Source: JAILLW01 sp045629045
GTDB lineage: Bacteria; Bacillota; Clostridia; Lachnospirales; Lachnospiraceae
DNA: 64,000 nucleotides
Assembly: GCA_045629045.1 (NCBI GenBank)
Contig: JAZQQM010000027.1
Coordinates: forward strand, 116,201 to 180,200
Direction of reading: 5' to 3'
Shown: piece after piece, positions 1 to 8,285 of the stretch
Numbering within the stretch: the first letter of the stretch is position 1
How the letters are laid out: every line of letters starts with the position of its first letter
Notes under the pieces: model-generated
Seen by the model: the letters and a program-made list of their open reading frames with translations, nothing else
Databases searched by the model: none
What the model was told of the DNA's origin: nothing
Position numbers and translations under genes: made by a program

Positions 1-1
1 C

Positions 2-160
2 GCATTATTTGATACGCTTTATAACAAACCATACATTACAGAGAATACATTGATAATACTTGAAGCATCACTAAACAAGGATTTTTCCTTCGAAGGTTTT
101 GACATTATAAAAGAAAAAAGATATAAAACTAATAAGCATATTTTTTTTAGGAGAGCATAA
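2..160 (+). CDS. rsmD: RsmD-like 16S rRNA methyltransferase, C-terminal end (partial)
   Basis: Only the last 52 codons are in the window. The frame reads ALFDTLYNKPYITEN... and ends ...YKTNKHIFFRRA. This matches the tail of RsmD, the enzyme that makes N2-methylguanosine 966 in 16S rRNA. RsmD normally sits directly upstream of coaD. The stop codon overlaps the coaD start by one base (TAATG), which indicates translational coupling. The catalytic NPPY motif lies outside the window, so the call rests on the tail and the neighbour. Confidence 0.75.
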   Translation, partial: ALFDTLYNKPYITENTLIILEASLNKDFSFEGFDIIKEKRYKTNKHIFFRRA

Positions 161-648
161 TGAAGAGTGCAATATATCCGGGAAGTTTTGATCCGGTAAC
201 ATATGGTCATATTGATGTGATAAAAAGAGCTGCCAGGATGTTTGATGTTTTGACGGTCTCTGTTTTGGACAATAAAAGTAAGCAACCATTGTTTTCAGTA
301 GATGAACGTGTTAAAATGCTAAAGGAAGCGCTTAAAGATATTGATAATGTTCAGGTAGAATCTTTTAGCGGCCTTTTAGTTGACTATTGTAAGTCAAAAG
401 ACGTACATGTTGTAATCAGAGGACTTCGTGCCATTACAGATTTTGAGTATGAACTTCAAAATGCCCAAACAAATCGATTGATTTCACAGGGGGAAGTTGA
501 TACTGTATTTTTGACTACTTCATTGGAATACGCATATCTTAGTTCCAGTGCTGTTAAGGAAATTGCTTATTTCGGCGGTGATGTTACTCCTTGTGTACCT
601 GATTTTGTAGGAAAAGCAGTATACGAAAAGTACAACATTAAAAAATAA
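160..648 (+). CDS. coaD: phosphopantetheine adenylyltransferase
   Basis: CoaD adenylylates 4'-phosphopantetheine with ATP to give dephospho-CoA, the fourth step of coenzyme A synthesis, in the cytosol. The 162-residue protein has the family's usual length. It opens with the nucleotidyltransferase signature YPGSFDPVTYGH, with the TxGH motif at residues 14-17. It also carries the later motifs RGLRAITDFEYELQ and SSSAVKEIA. An AGGAG ribosome binding site lies inside the end of rsmD. The rsmD-coaD order is widely conserved in Firmicutes. Confidence 0.97.
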   Translation: MKSAIYPGSFDPVTYGHIDVIKRAARMFDVLTVSVLDNKSKQPLFSVDERVKMLKEALKDIDNVQVESFSGLLVDYCKSKDVHVVIRGLRAITDFEYELQNAQTNRLISQGEVDTVFLTTSLEYAYLSSSAVKEIAYFGGDVTPCVPDFVGKAVYEKYNIKK

Positions 649-659
649 TGGGGGAAACC

Positions 660-1364
660 ATGAGCAGTAGAATTGAACAGTTAATTGATGAAATCGAAGA
701 TTATATTGATAATTGTAAATATCAGCCTTTGTCAAACAGTAAGATTATTGTTAATAAAGAAGAAATTGATGAGCTGTTAAGAGAACTTAAAAACACAACA
801 CCCAAAGAACTGGTAAGATATCAGAAGGTAGTGTCTAATCAGCAGGAAATTCTTAAAGAAGCAAAGGAAAAAGCACAGTCTTTAATAGATGAGGCGGCAG
901 CGAGAACCAATGAGATGATATCTCAGAACGCAATTATGCAACAGGCATACGCTCAGGCCGACGAAGTAGTAAAGACAGCATATTCTCAGGCACAGGAAAT
1001 ATTGACAACAGCTACTTTAGAGGCTAATGCAGTTAAATCTGCTGCAGTTGAATATATGGATAATATGCTTTCGGCATATGAAAATGTGGTTTCTCAAACT
1101 ATGAGAGTTGCACAGAGTCACTACGAAAGCTTTTACACTCAGTTAAATCAGTATCATGAGATTGCGGTTTCGAACCGAAACGAAATCAATCCGCCTACTA
1201 TAGATGATACTGCCGAATTACCAACTGATTTTGAGATGCAGGATACGGGAGCCATTCTGGTTCCGGAAGATACTACAGGAAATATCCCGGTAGTTAACAA
1301 TGTTACTTCAGCGGCTGCAGCTGCTGATCCTAACGGAGATTTGAAATTAGATTTATTGTCGTAA
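660..1364 (+). CDS. coiled-coil protein of unknown function (DivIVA/V-ATPase-H-like)
   Basis: This is a 234-residue soluble protein that I cannot assign a function. An N-terminal segment (about residues 1-50) is followed by a long Glu/Lys/Ala/Gln-rich helix (about 55-165), with the heptad-like pattern of a coiled coil. The tail is disordered and acidic, and ends in LKLDLLS. Similar proteins are often labelled ATPase or V-type ATPase subunit H only because of the coiled coil. I chose ATG 660 because GGGGG at 650-654 sits five bases before it; the ATG at 648 overlaps the coaD stop and lacks a site. A hairpin terminator follows. Confidence 0.7.
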   Translation: MSSRIEQLIDEIEDYIDNCKYQPLSNSKIIVNKEEIDELLRELKNTTPKELVRYQKVVSNQQEILKEAKEKAQSLIDEAAARTNEMISQNAIMQQAYAQADEVVKTAYSQAQEILTTATLEANAVKSAAVEYMDNMLSAYENVVSQTMRVAQSHYESFYTQLNQYHEIAVSNRNEINPPTIDDTAELPTDFEMQDTGAILVPEDTTGNIPVVNNVTSAAAAADPNGDLKLDLLS

Positions 1365-1369
1365 TTATT

Positions 1370-1402
1370 TTCACCGGCGTTAATTACGCCGGTGAACTTT
1401 TG
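1370..1402 (+). terminator. intrinsic terminator after the coiled-coil gene
   Basis: A perfect 11-bp GC-rich stem (arms 1370-1380 and 1386-1396) with a TAATT loop is followed by CTTTTGTT. It lies between the coiled-coil gene and the amidase gene, so the amidase is likely fed by partial read-through or by its own promoter. Confidence 0.8.
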
Positions 1403-1415
1403 TTAAAGGGAAATT

Positions 1416-2636
1416 ATGGGTTATACGATTGTTATCGATCCCGGCCACGGCGGTGCTAACGAAGGTGGAATAAACGGGGCATTAATTGAAAAAGATCTGA
1501 CGGTGGTTGTTGCCGATGCAATGAAAGATTATCTGGAGCAGTTTGATGATGTTACAGTATACGTCACCAGAACATCGGATGTTGATATGAGCATTCAGCA
1601 AAGGCTTGATTTTGCCAAGGGCGTTAATGCTGATTATTTTATTTCTTTGCATTTTAACATGTCGACATTACATAATCTTTACGGTTCCGAAATATGGTTG
1701 CCGATACAGGGGGATTATTATTCAAAATTATATCCTTTTGCGGATCAGGTTATATCCAATTTCGAAGGTATGGGTTTTCACAACAGAGGAATTAAGACCC
1801 GAGTTGGTAAGTCAAACGACAATTATTACGGAGTAATAAGAATCGGTACTAATTACAAGATTCCCTCATGCATTATAGAACACTGTTATCTTGATAATTC
1901 AAATGATGCCTTTGCGGTACCGTTAAATTCAGGGCAGCTTAAAATGTCCCTTGCCAATTTCGGAGTACAGGATGCAACGGCACTTGCCAAATCACTGCAC
2001 CTTAAATCGACGGCGCTTGGTATTGATTATTCTTCATATCAGTTAAATTCAAAAACCTTTAAGGGTAAAGTCCTTCCGGATGAAACGGAACCTGAAATTA
2101 ATGAAATTTCACTTGTAAGTGCCGACATCCCCAACGGTAAAATTACAATTAATATGCATGCGGTTGATAAGCAGAGCTTTATTCAATATTACATGTACAG
2201 CACAGACGGAGGTGTTACCTATTCCGCGTTGAAAGATTATCCTCGTACAGCCTGGAATAAGTCTGTTGATAATGCAGTAATTACGCTTGATGTTCCTAAG
2301 AATAAACCTGCAAATATCATCACTTGTGTAATCAACCAATACGACAAATTAACAATGAGCAATTTATTAACGGTTGAGTTAACTACCGTTGAAACCCCGG
2401 CTGCCAAAAGCGAACCGCAAGCCGATTATAATGTTGAACTATTGGTAGAAGATAAACCGGAGTATGAAACCGTTACTTACGAGACAGCTGTCGAAGCTAA
2501 TGACAGTAACGGCTCTTTGGGCATTAAAATCGGAATTTTTGCAACCGGAGCAATACTTTTGCTTATATTAATAACAGTTATTGCATCCAAAATATTTACG
2601 AAAAAGAAAAAGAGAAATGTTAAAAAAGATTATTAA
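1416..2636 (+). CDS. N-acetylmuramoyl-L-alanine amidase (Amidase_3) with C-terminal membrane anchor
   Basis: Amidase_3 enzymes are zinc hydrolases that cut the bond between MurNAc and L-Ala in peptidoglycan. The 406-residue protein starts straight into the catalytic fold: VIDPGHGG (zinc His and the adjacent Gly-rich turn), then RTSD, the Arg-rich helix RLDFAKG, and SLHFN with the second zinc His. An IIEHCY motif near residue 155 carries the catalytic Glu. No N-terminal signal peptide is visible. Instead a hydrophobic helix (about 374-394) and a lysine-rich tail end the protein. Residues about 225-330 resemble a beta-sandwich. How the enzyme would reach the wall is unclear. Confidence 0.85.
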   Translation: MGYTIVIDPGHGGANEGGINGALIEKDLTVVVADAMKDYLEQFDDVTVYVTRTSDVDMSIQQRLDFAKGVNADYFISLHFNMSTLHNLYGSEIWLPIQGDYYSKLYPFADQVISNFEGMGFHNRGIKTRVGKSNDNYYGVIRIGTNYKIPSCIIEHCYLDNSNDAFAVPLNSGQLKMSLANFGVQDATALAKSLHLKSTALGIDYSSYQLNSKTFKGKVLPDETEPEINEISLVSADIPNGKITINMHAVDKQSFIQYYMYSTDGGVTYSALKDYPRTAWNKSVDNAVITLDVPKNKPANIITCVINQYDKLTMSNLLTVELTTVETPAAKSEPQADYNVELLVEDKPEYETVTYETAVEANDSNGSLGIKIGIFATGAILLLILITVIASKIFTKKKKRNVKKDY

Positions 2637-3186
2637 AGGTGACTTCGGTTACATTCACCAAAAACGAAATCGTGTGATTTTAATTACAATTATATATTTT
2701 GCTATATCTGCCGCAATTATAATAACGGGATATATTACCACAGGGACCAAAAGGAATCTTCTTACTGTTGTGGGAATATTGGGATGTTTGCCGGCATGCA
2801 AGAGTGCTGTATCCATGATTATGTTTATTAGGGCCAAAGGGTGTACTAAAAACAGTTACGAGCAGATTAATCCCTTATGTGACAATCTAATATCTATGTA
2901 TGATATGTATTTTACTTCATATTCAAAGAATTATCCCATATCACATATGGTAGTAAATGACAATGTGATAATAGGATATTATGAAGCGGATAAATTTGAC
3001 GAAAAAGAATGTATTAATCATTTAAATACAATATTAAAAACCGCAGGTCATAAAAATATAACCGTATCTTTAACAAATGATATTAATAAATACAAAAGTA
3101 TGCTTGGCTCCATGAATCAAAAAATCAGTACAAATGAAGCTAAAGATGATGAGGTTCGTATATCTTTGTACGAGGTTACACTTTAA
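2617..3186 (+). CDS. small membrane protein of unknown function
   Basis: The protein has 189 residues from the ATG at 2617. Two hydrophobic helices near the N-terminus (about residues 20-42 and 50-72) are followed by a hydrophilic C-terminal domain of about 110 residues. I recognise no family. The gene overlaps the end of the amidase gene by 20 bases in another frame, which suggests coupled translation and a shared role at the envelope. An upstream in-frame TTG at 2581 would add 12 residues but lies inside the amidase gene without a binding site. Confidence 0.7.
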   Translation: MLKKIIKGDFGYIHQKRNRVILITIIYFAISAAIIITGYITTGTKRNLLTVVGILGCLPACKSAVSMIMFIRAKGCTKNSYEQINPLCDNLISMYDMYFTSYSKNYPISHMVVNDNVIIGYYEADKFDEKECINHLNTILKTAGHKNITVSLTNDINKYKSMLGSMNQKISTNEAKDDEVRISLYEVTL

Positions 3187-3202
3187 TATTTGAGGTATTA
3201 TC

Positions 3203-4132
3203 TTGAAAGAATATACTGTAAGCAAATCGGATGAAGGTCAAAGACTTGATAAATATTTAGGAAGAATACTTGTTAATGCTCCCGGTTCATTTATTTATAA
3301 GATGCTTCGTAAAAAGAATATAAAATTAAATGATACAAAAGCATCCGGTTCCGAAAAATTAAATGCCGGCGACAACATAAAAATATATTTGTCTGACGAA
3401 ACCTTTGATTCTTTTTGCATTAAAGAATCAGTGGATGTATCTTCCTACGAAAAAGCATATAAAACCTTGAAAAACATTAATATAGTTTATGAAGATGATG
3501 ATATAGTCGTTTTTAATAAGCCGTCAAATGTACTTTCTCAAAAATCAAAACCCTCTGATATATCAATGAATGAATATCTCATAGGATATCTTCTTAATCG
3601 CGGAATTGTTAATGAGAATTCTTTGAATTCATTTAAGCCGTCAATCCTTAACAGACTTGACAGAAATACAAAAGGGCTGATTATAGGTTCCAAAACCCTT
3701 AAAGGAAGCACTTTAATTTCGGCCATGATTAAAGACCGAAGCCTTAAAAAGTATTATAAAGCCACCTGCATGGGGCGAATAGATAATCCCATATTGCTGG
3801 ATGATTATTTAATAAAGGACGAAAAAACAAATAAAGTAAAAGTAATAAAAGATAATATTCCCGGAAGCAGTCGCATTAAAACATACGTAATTCCAATCAA
3901 TAATTACGATGACAGAACACAGATTGAAATCGAACTGATTACAGGTAAATCACATCAAATAAGAGCTCATATGGCGTTCATTAATCATCCTCTTTTGGGG
4001 GACTATAAATACGGCAATAAGTCCTTTAATGAAAAATACGATATAAATGAACAGGTTTTGTGCGCATATAAATTAGTTTTTCCCTCCGATTGTCCGGAAG
4101 AAAAATGGAACAATCTCGTTATTAAATTATGA
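3203..4132 (+). CDS. RluA-family 23S rRNA pseudouridine synthase
   Basis: The enzyme isomerises uridine to pseudouridine in large-subunit rRNA. The 309-residue protein has an N-terminal S4 RNA-binding domain (about 1-75, EGQRLDKYLGRIL) and a catalytic domain. The active-site motif reads LNRLDRNTKGL with the catalytic Asp, where family members usually show HRLDxxT. The conserved late motif GKSHQIRAHM is also present. Translation starts at TTG 3203; GAGG at 3192-3195 lies seven bases upstream. The stop overlaps the recU start (ATGA). It resembles RluC/RluD, but the exact target base cannot be read from sequence. Confidence 0.9.
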   Translation: MKEYTVSKSDEGQRLDKYLGRILVNAPGSFIYKMLRKKNIKLNDTKASGSEKLNAGDNIKIYLSDETFDSFCIKESVDVSSYEKAYKTLKNINIVYEDDDIVVFNKPSNVLSQKSKPSDISMNEYLIGYLLNRGIVNENSLNSFKPSILNRLDRNTKGLIIGSKTLKGSTLISAMIKDRSLKKYYKATCMGRIDNPILLDDYLIKDEKTNKVKVIKDNIPGSSRIKTYVIPINNYDDRTQIEIELITGKSHQIRAHMAFINHPLLGDYKYGNKSFNEKYDINEQVLCAYKLVFPSDCPEEKWNNLVIKL

Positions 4133-4674
4133 GTACATGGAAATCAAGAGGACTTCGAGGTTCATATCTTGAAGATTTAATCAATAATACAAATGAAATA
4201 TATAAAGAAAAAGGACTGGCTGTTGTTCAAAAAATTCCAACGCCTATAACGCCTATCAAGATGAATCCCAAGGGAAAGCAGATTACTCTTGCGTATTTTG
4301 ATCAAAAAAGTACCGTGGATTATATAGGTGCGGTTCAGGGGCTCCCTGTGTGTTTTGACGCCAAGGAATGTCGGGAAGAACGATTTCCCCTTCAAAATAT
4401 TCATGCTCATCAGGTTGATTTTATGGAGCACTTCGAGAAACAGGGCGGTATTTCCTTTTTTATTATATATTTTACGACAAAGGATATAATGTATTATCTG
4501 CCCTTCGAAATGTTTAAGTTCTTTTGGGACAGAGCTATGGAAGAGGGTGGAAGAAAAAGCTTTAAGATAGACGAGCTTAACCCGGATTATATAATAAAAC
4601 CTAACGAGGGCGTCTTCGTTCCGTATCTTGAAGCCTTAAAACGTGATGTGGAAGAAAGAGATTTGTTGACATAA
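4129..4674 (+). CDS. recU: Holliday junction resolvase RecU
   Basis: RecU cuts four-way DNA junctions during recombination and segregation in Firmicutes. The 181-residue protein matches the family: N-terminal GLRGSYLEDLINNTN, then the nuclease core STVDYIGAV (Asp64) and CFDAKEC (Asp77 and Lys79, the D/E-x-K metal site). The later segments HQVDFMEHF and GGISFFIIYF are also typical. It overlaps the preceding gene by four bases. In many Firmicutes recU neighbours a PBP gene; here it is linked to a pseudouridine synthase instead. The his promoter -35 box lies within its last codons. Confidence 0.93.
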   Translation: MSTWKSRGLRGSYLEDLINNTNEIYKEKGLAVVQKIPTPITPIKMNPKGKQITLAYFDQKSTVDYIGAVQGLPVCFDAKECREERFPLQNIHAHQVDFMEHFEKQGGISFFIIYFTTKDIMYYLPFEMFKFFWDRAMEEGGRKSFKIDELNPDYIIKPNEGVFVPYLEALKRDVEERDLLT

Positions 4675-4694
4675 TCATTTTAGTATGGTAGCAT
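4666..4694 (+). promoter_or_regulatory. promoter of the histidine operon
   Basis: TTGACA at 4666-4671 is followed, 17 bases later, by TAGCAT at 4689-4694. TATG at 4684-4687 supplies an extended -10 element. The -35 overlaps the recU stop codon. Transcription should start near 4701, about 40 bases before hisZG. Confidence 0.7.
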
Positions 4695-4725
4695 AGTAAC
4701 GAATTATCACGTTACCACACTAAAG
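4679..4725 (+). promoter_or_regulatory. inverted repeats over the his promoter, candidate operator
   Basis: TTTAGTATGGTA at 4679-4690 is mirrored with one mismatch by TACCACACTAAA at 4714-4725. Inside it GTAACG and CGTTAC (4697-4716) form a second repeat. The left arm covers the promoter spacer and -10 and the right arm lies in the 5' leader, as expected for a repressor site or a short leader hairpin. No T-box is present. The binding protein is unknown; a HisR/YerC-like repressor is only a guess. Confidence 0.4.
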
Positions 4726-4741
4726 TGAATGGAGAATTTAT

Positions 4742-6391
4742 ATGAAAAACAGTTATTTATTGCATACACCCGAAGGAGTCAGAGATCTTTACGGTGAAGA
4801 ATATGAACAGAAGCTTAATCTCGAAGCTAAGATAAGAGATATTTTTAAAGCAGAATCTTATAAGGAGATTCAGACGCCCACATTTGAATATTTTGATGTA
4901 TTTTCATCGGGAATAAGTACAACTTCCACAAACGAATTATTTAAATTTAATGATTCCGACGGTAATACCTTGGTTTTAAGACCCGACTTTACTCCGTCTA
5001 TAGCACGTTGCGCAGCCAAGTATTTTGCGGAGGAAACAGATCCAATAAGATTTTGTTATTCAGGAAATACATTTGCAAATACTTCATTACTTCAGGGCAA
5101 ACTTAAAGAAGTTACCCAAATGGGAGCGGAGCTTATATGCGACAGCTCGGTAAGTGCCGATGCGGAAATGATTGCCCTTGCACTTAAAGTACTTAAGAGT
5201 GCAGGCTTAAAAGACATACAAATAACTGTCGGTAATGCGGATTTCTATAAGGGTATTTGTGAAGAACTTAATATTTCAAAAGATGTTGAACTTAACGTAA
5301 GGGATTATATTTCACAGAAGAATATATATGGTGCTTATGATTATCTTAAAGAGCAAAATTTGTCCTCTGACATTTGCGACAGGATTATTTCCGTAACAAA
5401 CCATTTTGGTACGATGGAAGTTCTTGATAATGCCCTTAACGATGCCACTAATGTTCGTTCCAAAAATGCGGTTCTTAGATTAAAAGAGCTTCATAATGAG
5501 CTTGTCAAACGCAATGTTGACGAATATGTAATTTATGATTTGGGAATGCTTAGCAAATATAATTACTATACGGGAGTAATTTTCAGAGCATTCACATACG
5601 GCATCGGCGATGCCATTTTAAAGGGCGGAAGATACGATAATCTATTGTCAAATTTCGGTAAGGATGCGCCTGCTATCGGCTTTTGCGTAGTTATTGATGA
5701 CTTATTAAGCGCTCTTAATAAAGAAAAAATGAATCCTGTTAATAAGGAAGACAGATATCTTACATTCGCCTTAGGCAAAGGCAGACTTGCAAACAAGACA
5801 ATGTCAATGCTTGAACAGATGGGCATTTTCTGTGAGGAGATGAAGGACAAAGATACAAGAAAGCTTATATTTGTAAATGAAGAGTACAAGCTTAAGTTCT
5901 TTCTTGCCAAAGGTCCCGATGTTCCAACGTATGTGGAATACGGAGCTGCCGATATCGGAGTTGTAGGCGAAGATACGATACTCGAAGAAGGAAGAGATGT
6001 ATTTGAAGTTCTTGATTTGGGATTCGGAAAATGCAGAATGTGTGTATGCGGTCCCAAGGAAGCAAAGGAGCTTTTGCAACATCGAGAAAGAATAAGAGTT
6101 GCAAGTAAGTATCCTAAGATTGCAAAAGATTATTTTTATAATAAAAAGCATCAGACAGTTGATATTATTAAGCTAAACGGTTCGGTGGAACTGGGTCCTA
6201 TAGTTGAGTTGTCGGATGTTATAGTAGATATAGTCGAAACAGGTTCCACCCTTAGAGAAAACGGCCTTGAGGTATTGGAAGAAATCATTCCTTTATCTGC
6301 AAGAATGATAGTTAATCCGGTTTCAATGCAGATGGAATCAAAGAGAATTAAAGAGCTGATTTTAGGAATGAAAGCTCTGTGTGAGGAATAG
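4742..6391 (+). CDS. hisZG: HisZ-HisG fusion: ATP phosphoribosyltransferase, regulatory and catalytic parts
   Basis: This 549-residue protein joins two normally separate subunits. Residues about 1-330 are HisZ, the histidyl-tRNA-synthetase-like regulatory chain (TPEGVRDL, LRPDFTPSIAR, FCYSGNTF, KGGRYDNLL). Residues about 338-549 are short-form HisG (ALGKGRLA, DIGVVGEDTI, IVETGSTLRENGLE with the PRPP-binding loop). The enzyme condenses ATP with PRPP, the first and feedback-controlled step of histidine synthesis. No stop or frameshift separates the parts. It is the first gene of the operon and is followed by hisD after four bases. The fixed 1:1 ratio fits the known HisZ-HisG hetero-octamer. Confidence 0.93.
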   Translation: MKNSYLLHTPEGVRDLYGEEYEQKLNLEAKIRDIFKAESYKEIQTPTFEYFDVFSSGISTTSTNELFKFNDSDGNTLVLRPDFTPSIARCAAKYFAEETDPIRFCYSGNTFANTSLLQGKLKEVTQMGAELICDSSVSADAEMIALALKVLKSAGLKDIQITVGNADFYKGICEELNISKDVELNVRDYISQKNIYGAYDYLKEQNLSSDICDRIISVTNHFGTMEVLDNALNDATNVRSKNAVLRLKELHNELVKRNVDEYVIYDLGMLSKYNYYTGVIFRAFTYGIGDAILKGGRYDNLLSNFGKDAPAIGFCVVIDDLLSALNKEKMNPVNKEDRYLTFALGKGRLANKTMSMLEQMGIFCEEMKDKDTRKLIFVNEEYKLKFFLAKGPDVPTYVEYGAADIGVVGEDTILEEGRDVFEVLDLGFGKCRMCVCGPKEAKELLQHRERIRVASKYPKIAKDYFYNKKHQTVDIIKLNGSVELGPIVELSDVIVDIVETGSTLRENGLEVLEEIIPLSARMIVNPVSMQMESKRIKELILGMKALCEE

Positions 6392-6395
6392 ATAA

Positions 6396-7685
6396 ATGAG
6401 AATAGTAAATTTAACAACAGAAACAAAGAATAACATTCTTGAAGATTTATTAAAGCGCAGCCCTAATTCATACAGCGAGTATGAGGCTGTTGTTAATGAA
6501 ATTATAAATAATGTTCGTATCAACAAAGATAAGGCATTGTTTGATTATACTTTAAAATTCGATAAATTCAATTTAAACGAATCAAACATTAAGGTTACAA
6601 AGGAAGAAATTGACGAGGCATATAAGCTTGTTGATCCCGAGCTTATCGAAGTAATGAAGCACTCTGCCGAAAATGTACGTGCTTTCCACGAAAAAATGCT
6701 TCGTCAAAGCTGGATTGACACTAAAGAAGACGGTTCTATATTAGGCCAGAGATTTACGCCTATAGAAGTTTCCGGTGTTTACGTTCCCGGAGGTAAAGCC
6801 GCATATCCAAGCTCTGTAATAATGAATATTATTCCTGCAAAAGTAGCGGGAGTTAAGAAAATAATCATGACAACACCTCCCAACGCGGAAGGTAAAGTCA
6901 ATCCGGGTACCCTCGTTGCGGCTTCAATAGCAGGCTGCGATGAGATATATAAGGTAGGCGGAGCTCAGGCAATTGCAGCAATGGCATTCGGTACCGAGTC
7001 AATTCCCAAGGTATCCAAAATTACAGGACCGGGAAACATTTTCGTTGCTTTGGCCAAAAAGGCATGTTTCGGATATGTCTCAATCGACTCAATCGCAGGA
7101 CCTTCGGAAATTCTTGTTTTGGCTGACGAAAGTGCCAATCCAAGATATGTTGCCGCAGATTTACTTTCTCAGGCAGAGCATGACGAAATGGCATCTGCAA
7201 TTTTAATCACTACATCAAAGGAACTGGCAACTAAAGTTTCCGAAGAGGTTGATGAATTTACCAAAACTTTGTCAAGAAAAGATATAATAAATAAGTCACT
7301 TGATAATTACGGATATATTCTTGTTGCACAGAATATGGATGATGCAATTGATGCTGCAAACGAAATTGCATCCGAGCACATGGAAATTCTTACGAAAAAT
7401 CCGTTTGAAACCATGACTAAGGTTAAGAATGCAGGAGCAATATTCCTTGGAGAATATTCTTCGGAACCTTTGGGCGATTATTTTGCCGGTCCCAATCACA
7501 TTCTGCCGACTAACGGAACCGCAAAGTTCTTCAGTCCCCTTAATGTTGATGATTTCCTTAAGAAAACAAGCATAATAAGCTATTCTAAAGACGGATTAAG
7601 CAAGGTTCATAATGAAATCGAATTATTTGCCGAGTCCGAAGGACTTACGGCTCATGCCAATTCGGTTGCAGTCAGATTTGAATAA
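6396..7685 (+). CDS. hisD: histidinol dehydrogenase
   Basis: HisD oxidises L-histidinol to L-histidine in two NAD-dependent steps, the last reaction of the pathway. The 429-residue protein has the normal length. It carries the characteristic stretches GVYVPGGKAAYPSSV, GGAQAIAAMAFGT, ITGPGNIFVA, DSIAGPSEILVLAD, DLLSQAEHDE (zinc ligands) and GPNHILPT. It starts four bases after hisZG and is followed by hisB after 15 bases, in one operon. Confidence 0.98.
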   Translation: MRIVNLTTETKNNILEDLLKRSPNSYSEYEAVVNEIINNVRINKDKALFDYTLKFDKFNLNESNIKVTKEEIDEAYKLVDPELIEVMKHSAENVRAFHEKMLRQSWIDTKEDGSILGQRFTPIEVSGVYVPGGKAAYPSSVIMNIIPAKVAGVKKIIMTTPPNAEGKVNPGTLVAASIAGCDEIYKVGGAQAIAAMAFGTESIPKVSKITGPGNIFVALAKKACFGYVSIDSIAGPSEILVLADESANPRYVAADLLSQAEHDEMASAILITTSKELATKVSEEVDEFTKTLSRKDIINKSLDNYGYILVAQNMDDAIDAANEIASEHMEILTKNPFETMTKVKNAGAIFLGEYSSEPLGDYFAGPNHILPTNGTAKFFSPLNVDDFLKKTSIISYSKDGLSKVHNEIELFAESEGLTAHANSVAVRFE

Positions 7686-7700
7686 GGAGACAAATAATTA

Positions 7701-8285
7701 ATGAGAACAGCTACTGTAAATCGCAAAACAAAAGAAACCGATATTTCCTGTACATTCACTGTTGAAGGAACGGGAAAAAGCAATATAGCAACAGGTATCG
7801 GATTTTTTGATCACATGCTTGAAGGCTTTACGCGTCACGGTTTTTTTGATCTTGATATGACAATCAAAGGAGATCTTAATGTTGACGGTCACCACAGCGT
7901 TGAAGATGCAGGTATTGTACTCGGAACAGCAATCAAAGAAGCTCTCGGAGACAAAAAGGGTATAATGAGATACGGTAGTACAATGCTTCCAATGGACGAC
8001 TCCCTTGCAATGTGTGCAATTGATTTGTCAGGAAGACCCTACCTTGTTTTTGATTGCGATTTTACCGTTGATAAGGTAGGATATCTTGATACCGAATTGA
8101 TTAAAGAATTCTTTTATGCGGTCAGTTATTCCGCAGGAATGAATTTACACCTTAAAATTATGTACGGTCAGAACAATCACCACATGATTGAAGCTATGTT
8201 TAAAGCATTTGCACGTGCTTTGGATGAAGCAACATTAAAAGATCCTCGTTCAAATGAGGTTCTTAGTACGAAAGGAACTTTATAA
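7701..8285 (+). CDS. hisB: imidazoleglycerol-phosphate dehydratase
   Basis: HisB removes water from imidazole glycerol phosphate to give imidazole acetol phosphate. This is the monofunctional 194-residue form. The manganese-binding motifs are clear: GIGFFDHML, DGHHSVEDAGI and, near the C-terminus, GQNNHHMIEAMFKAFARAL. An AAGGAG site lies upstream. The last base of the stop codon is shared with the next gene's start (TAATG). Confidence 0.98.
   Translation: MRTATVNRKTKETDISCTFTVEGTGKSNIATGIGFFDHMLEGFTRHGFFDLDMTIKGDLNVDGHHSVEDAGIVLGTAIKEALGDKKGIMRYGSTMLPMDDSLAMCAIDLSGRPYLVFDCDFTVDKVGYLDTELIKEFFYAVSYSAGMNLHLKIMYGQNNHHMIEAMFKAFARALDEATLKDPRSNEVLSTKGTL

Noticed and set aside
4675..4741. T-box or histidine leader peptide before the his operon
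   Set aside because: The leader is only about 40 bases, has no T-box sequence or His-codon run, and instead shows a DNA palindrome over the promoter.
5566..6057. Open frame of 163 codons on the minus strand opposite hisZG
   Set aside because: It is a shadow of a strongly conserved gene. It has no ribosome binding site and no recognisable protein sequence.
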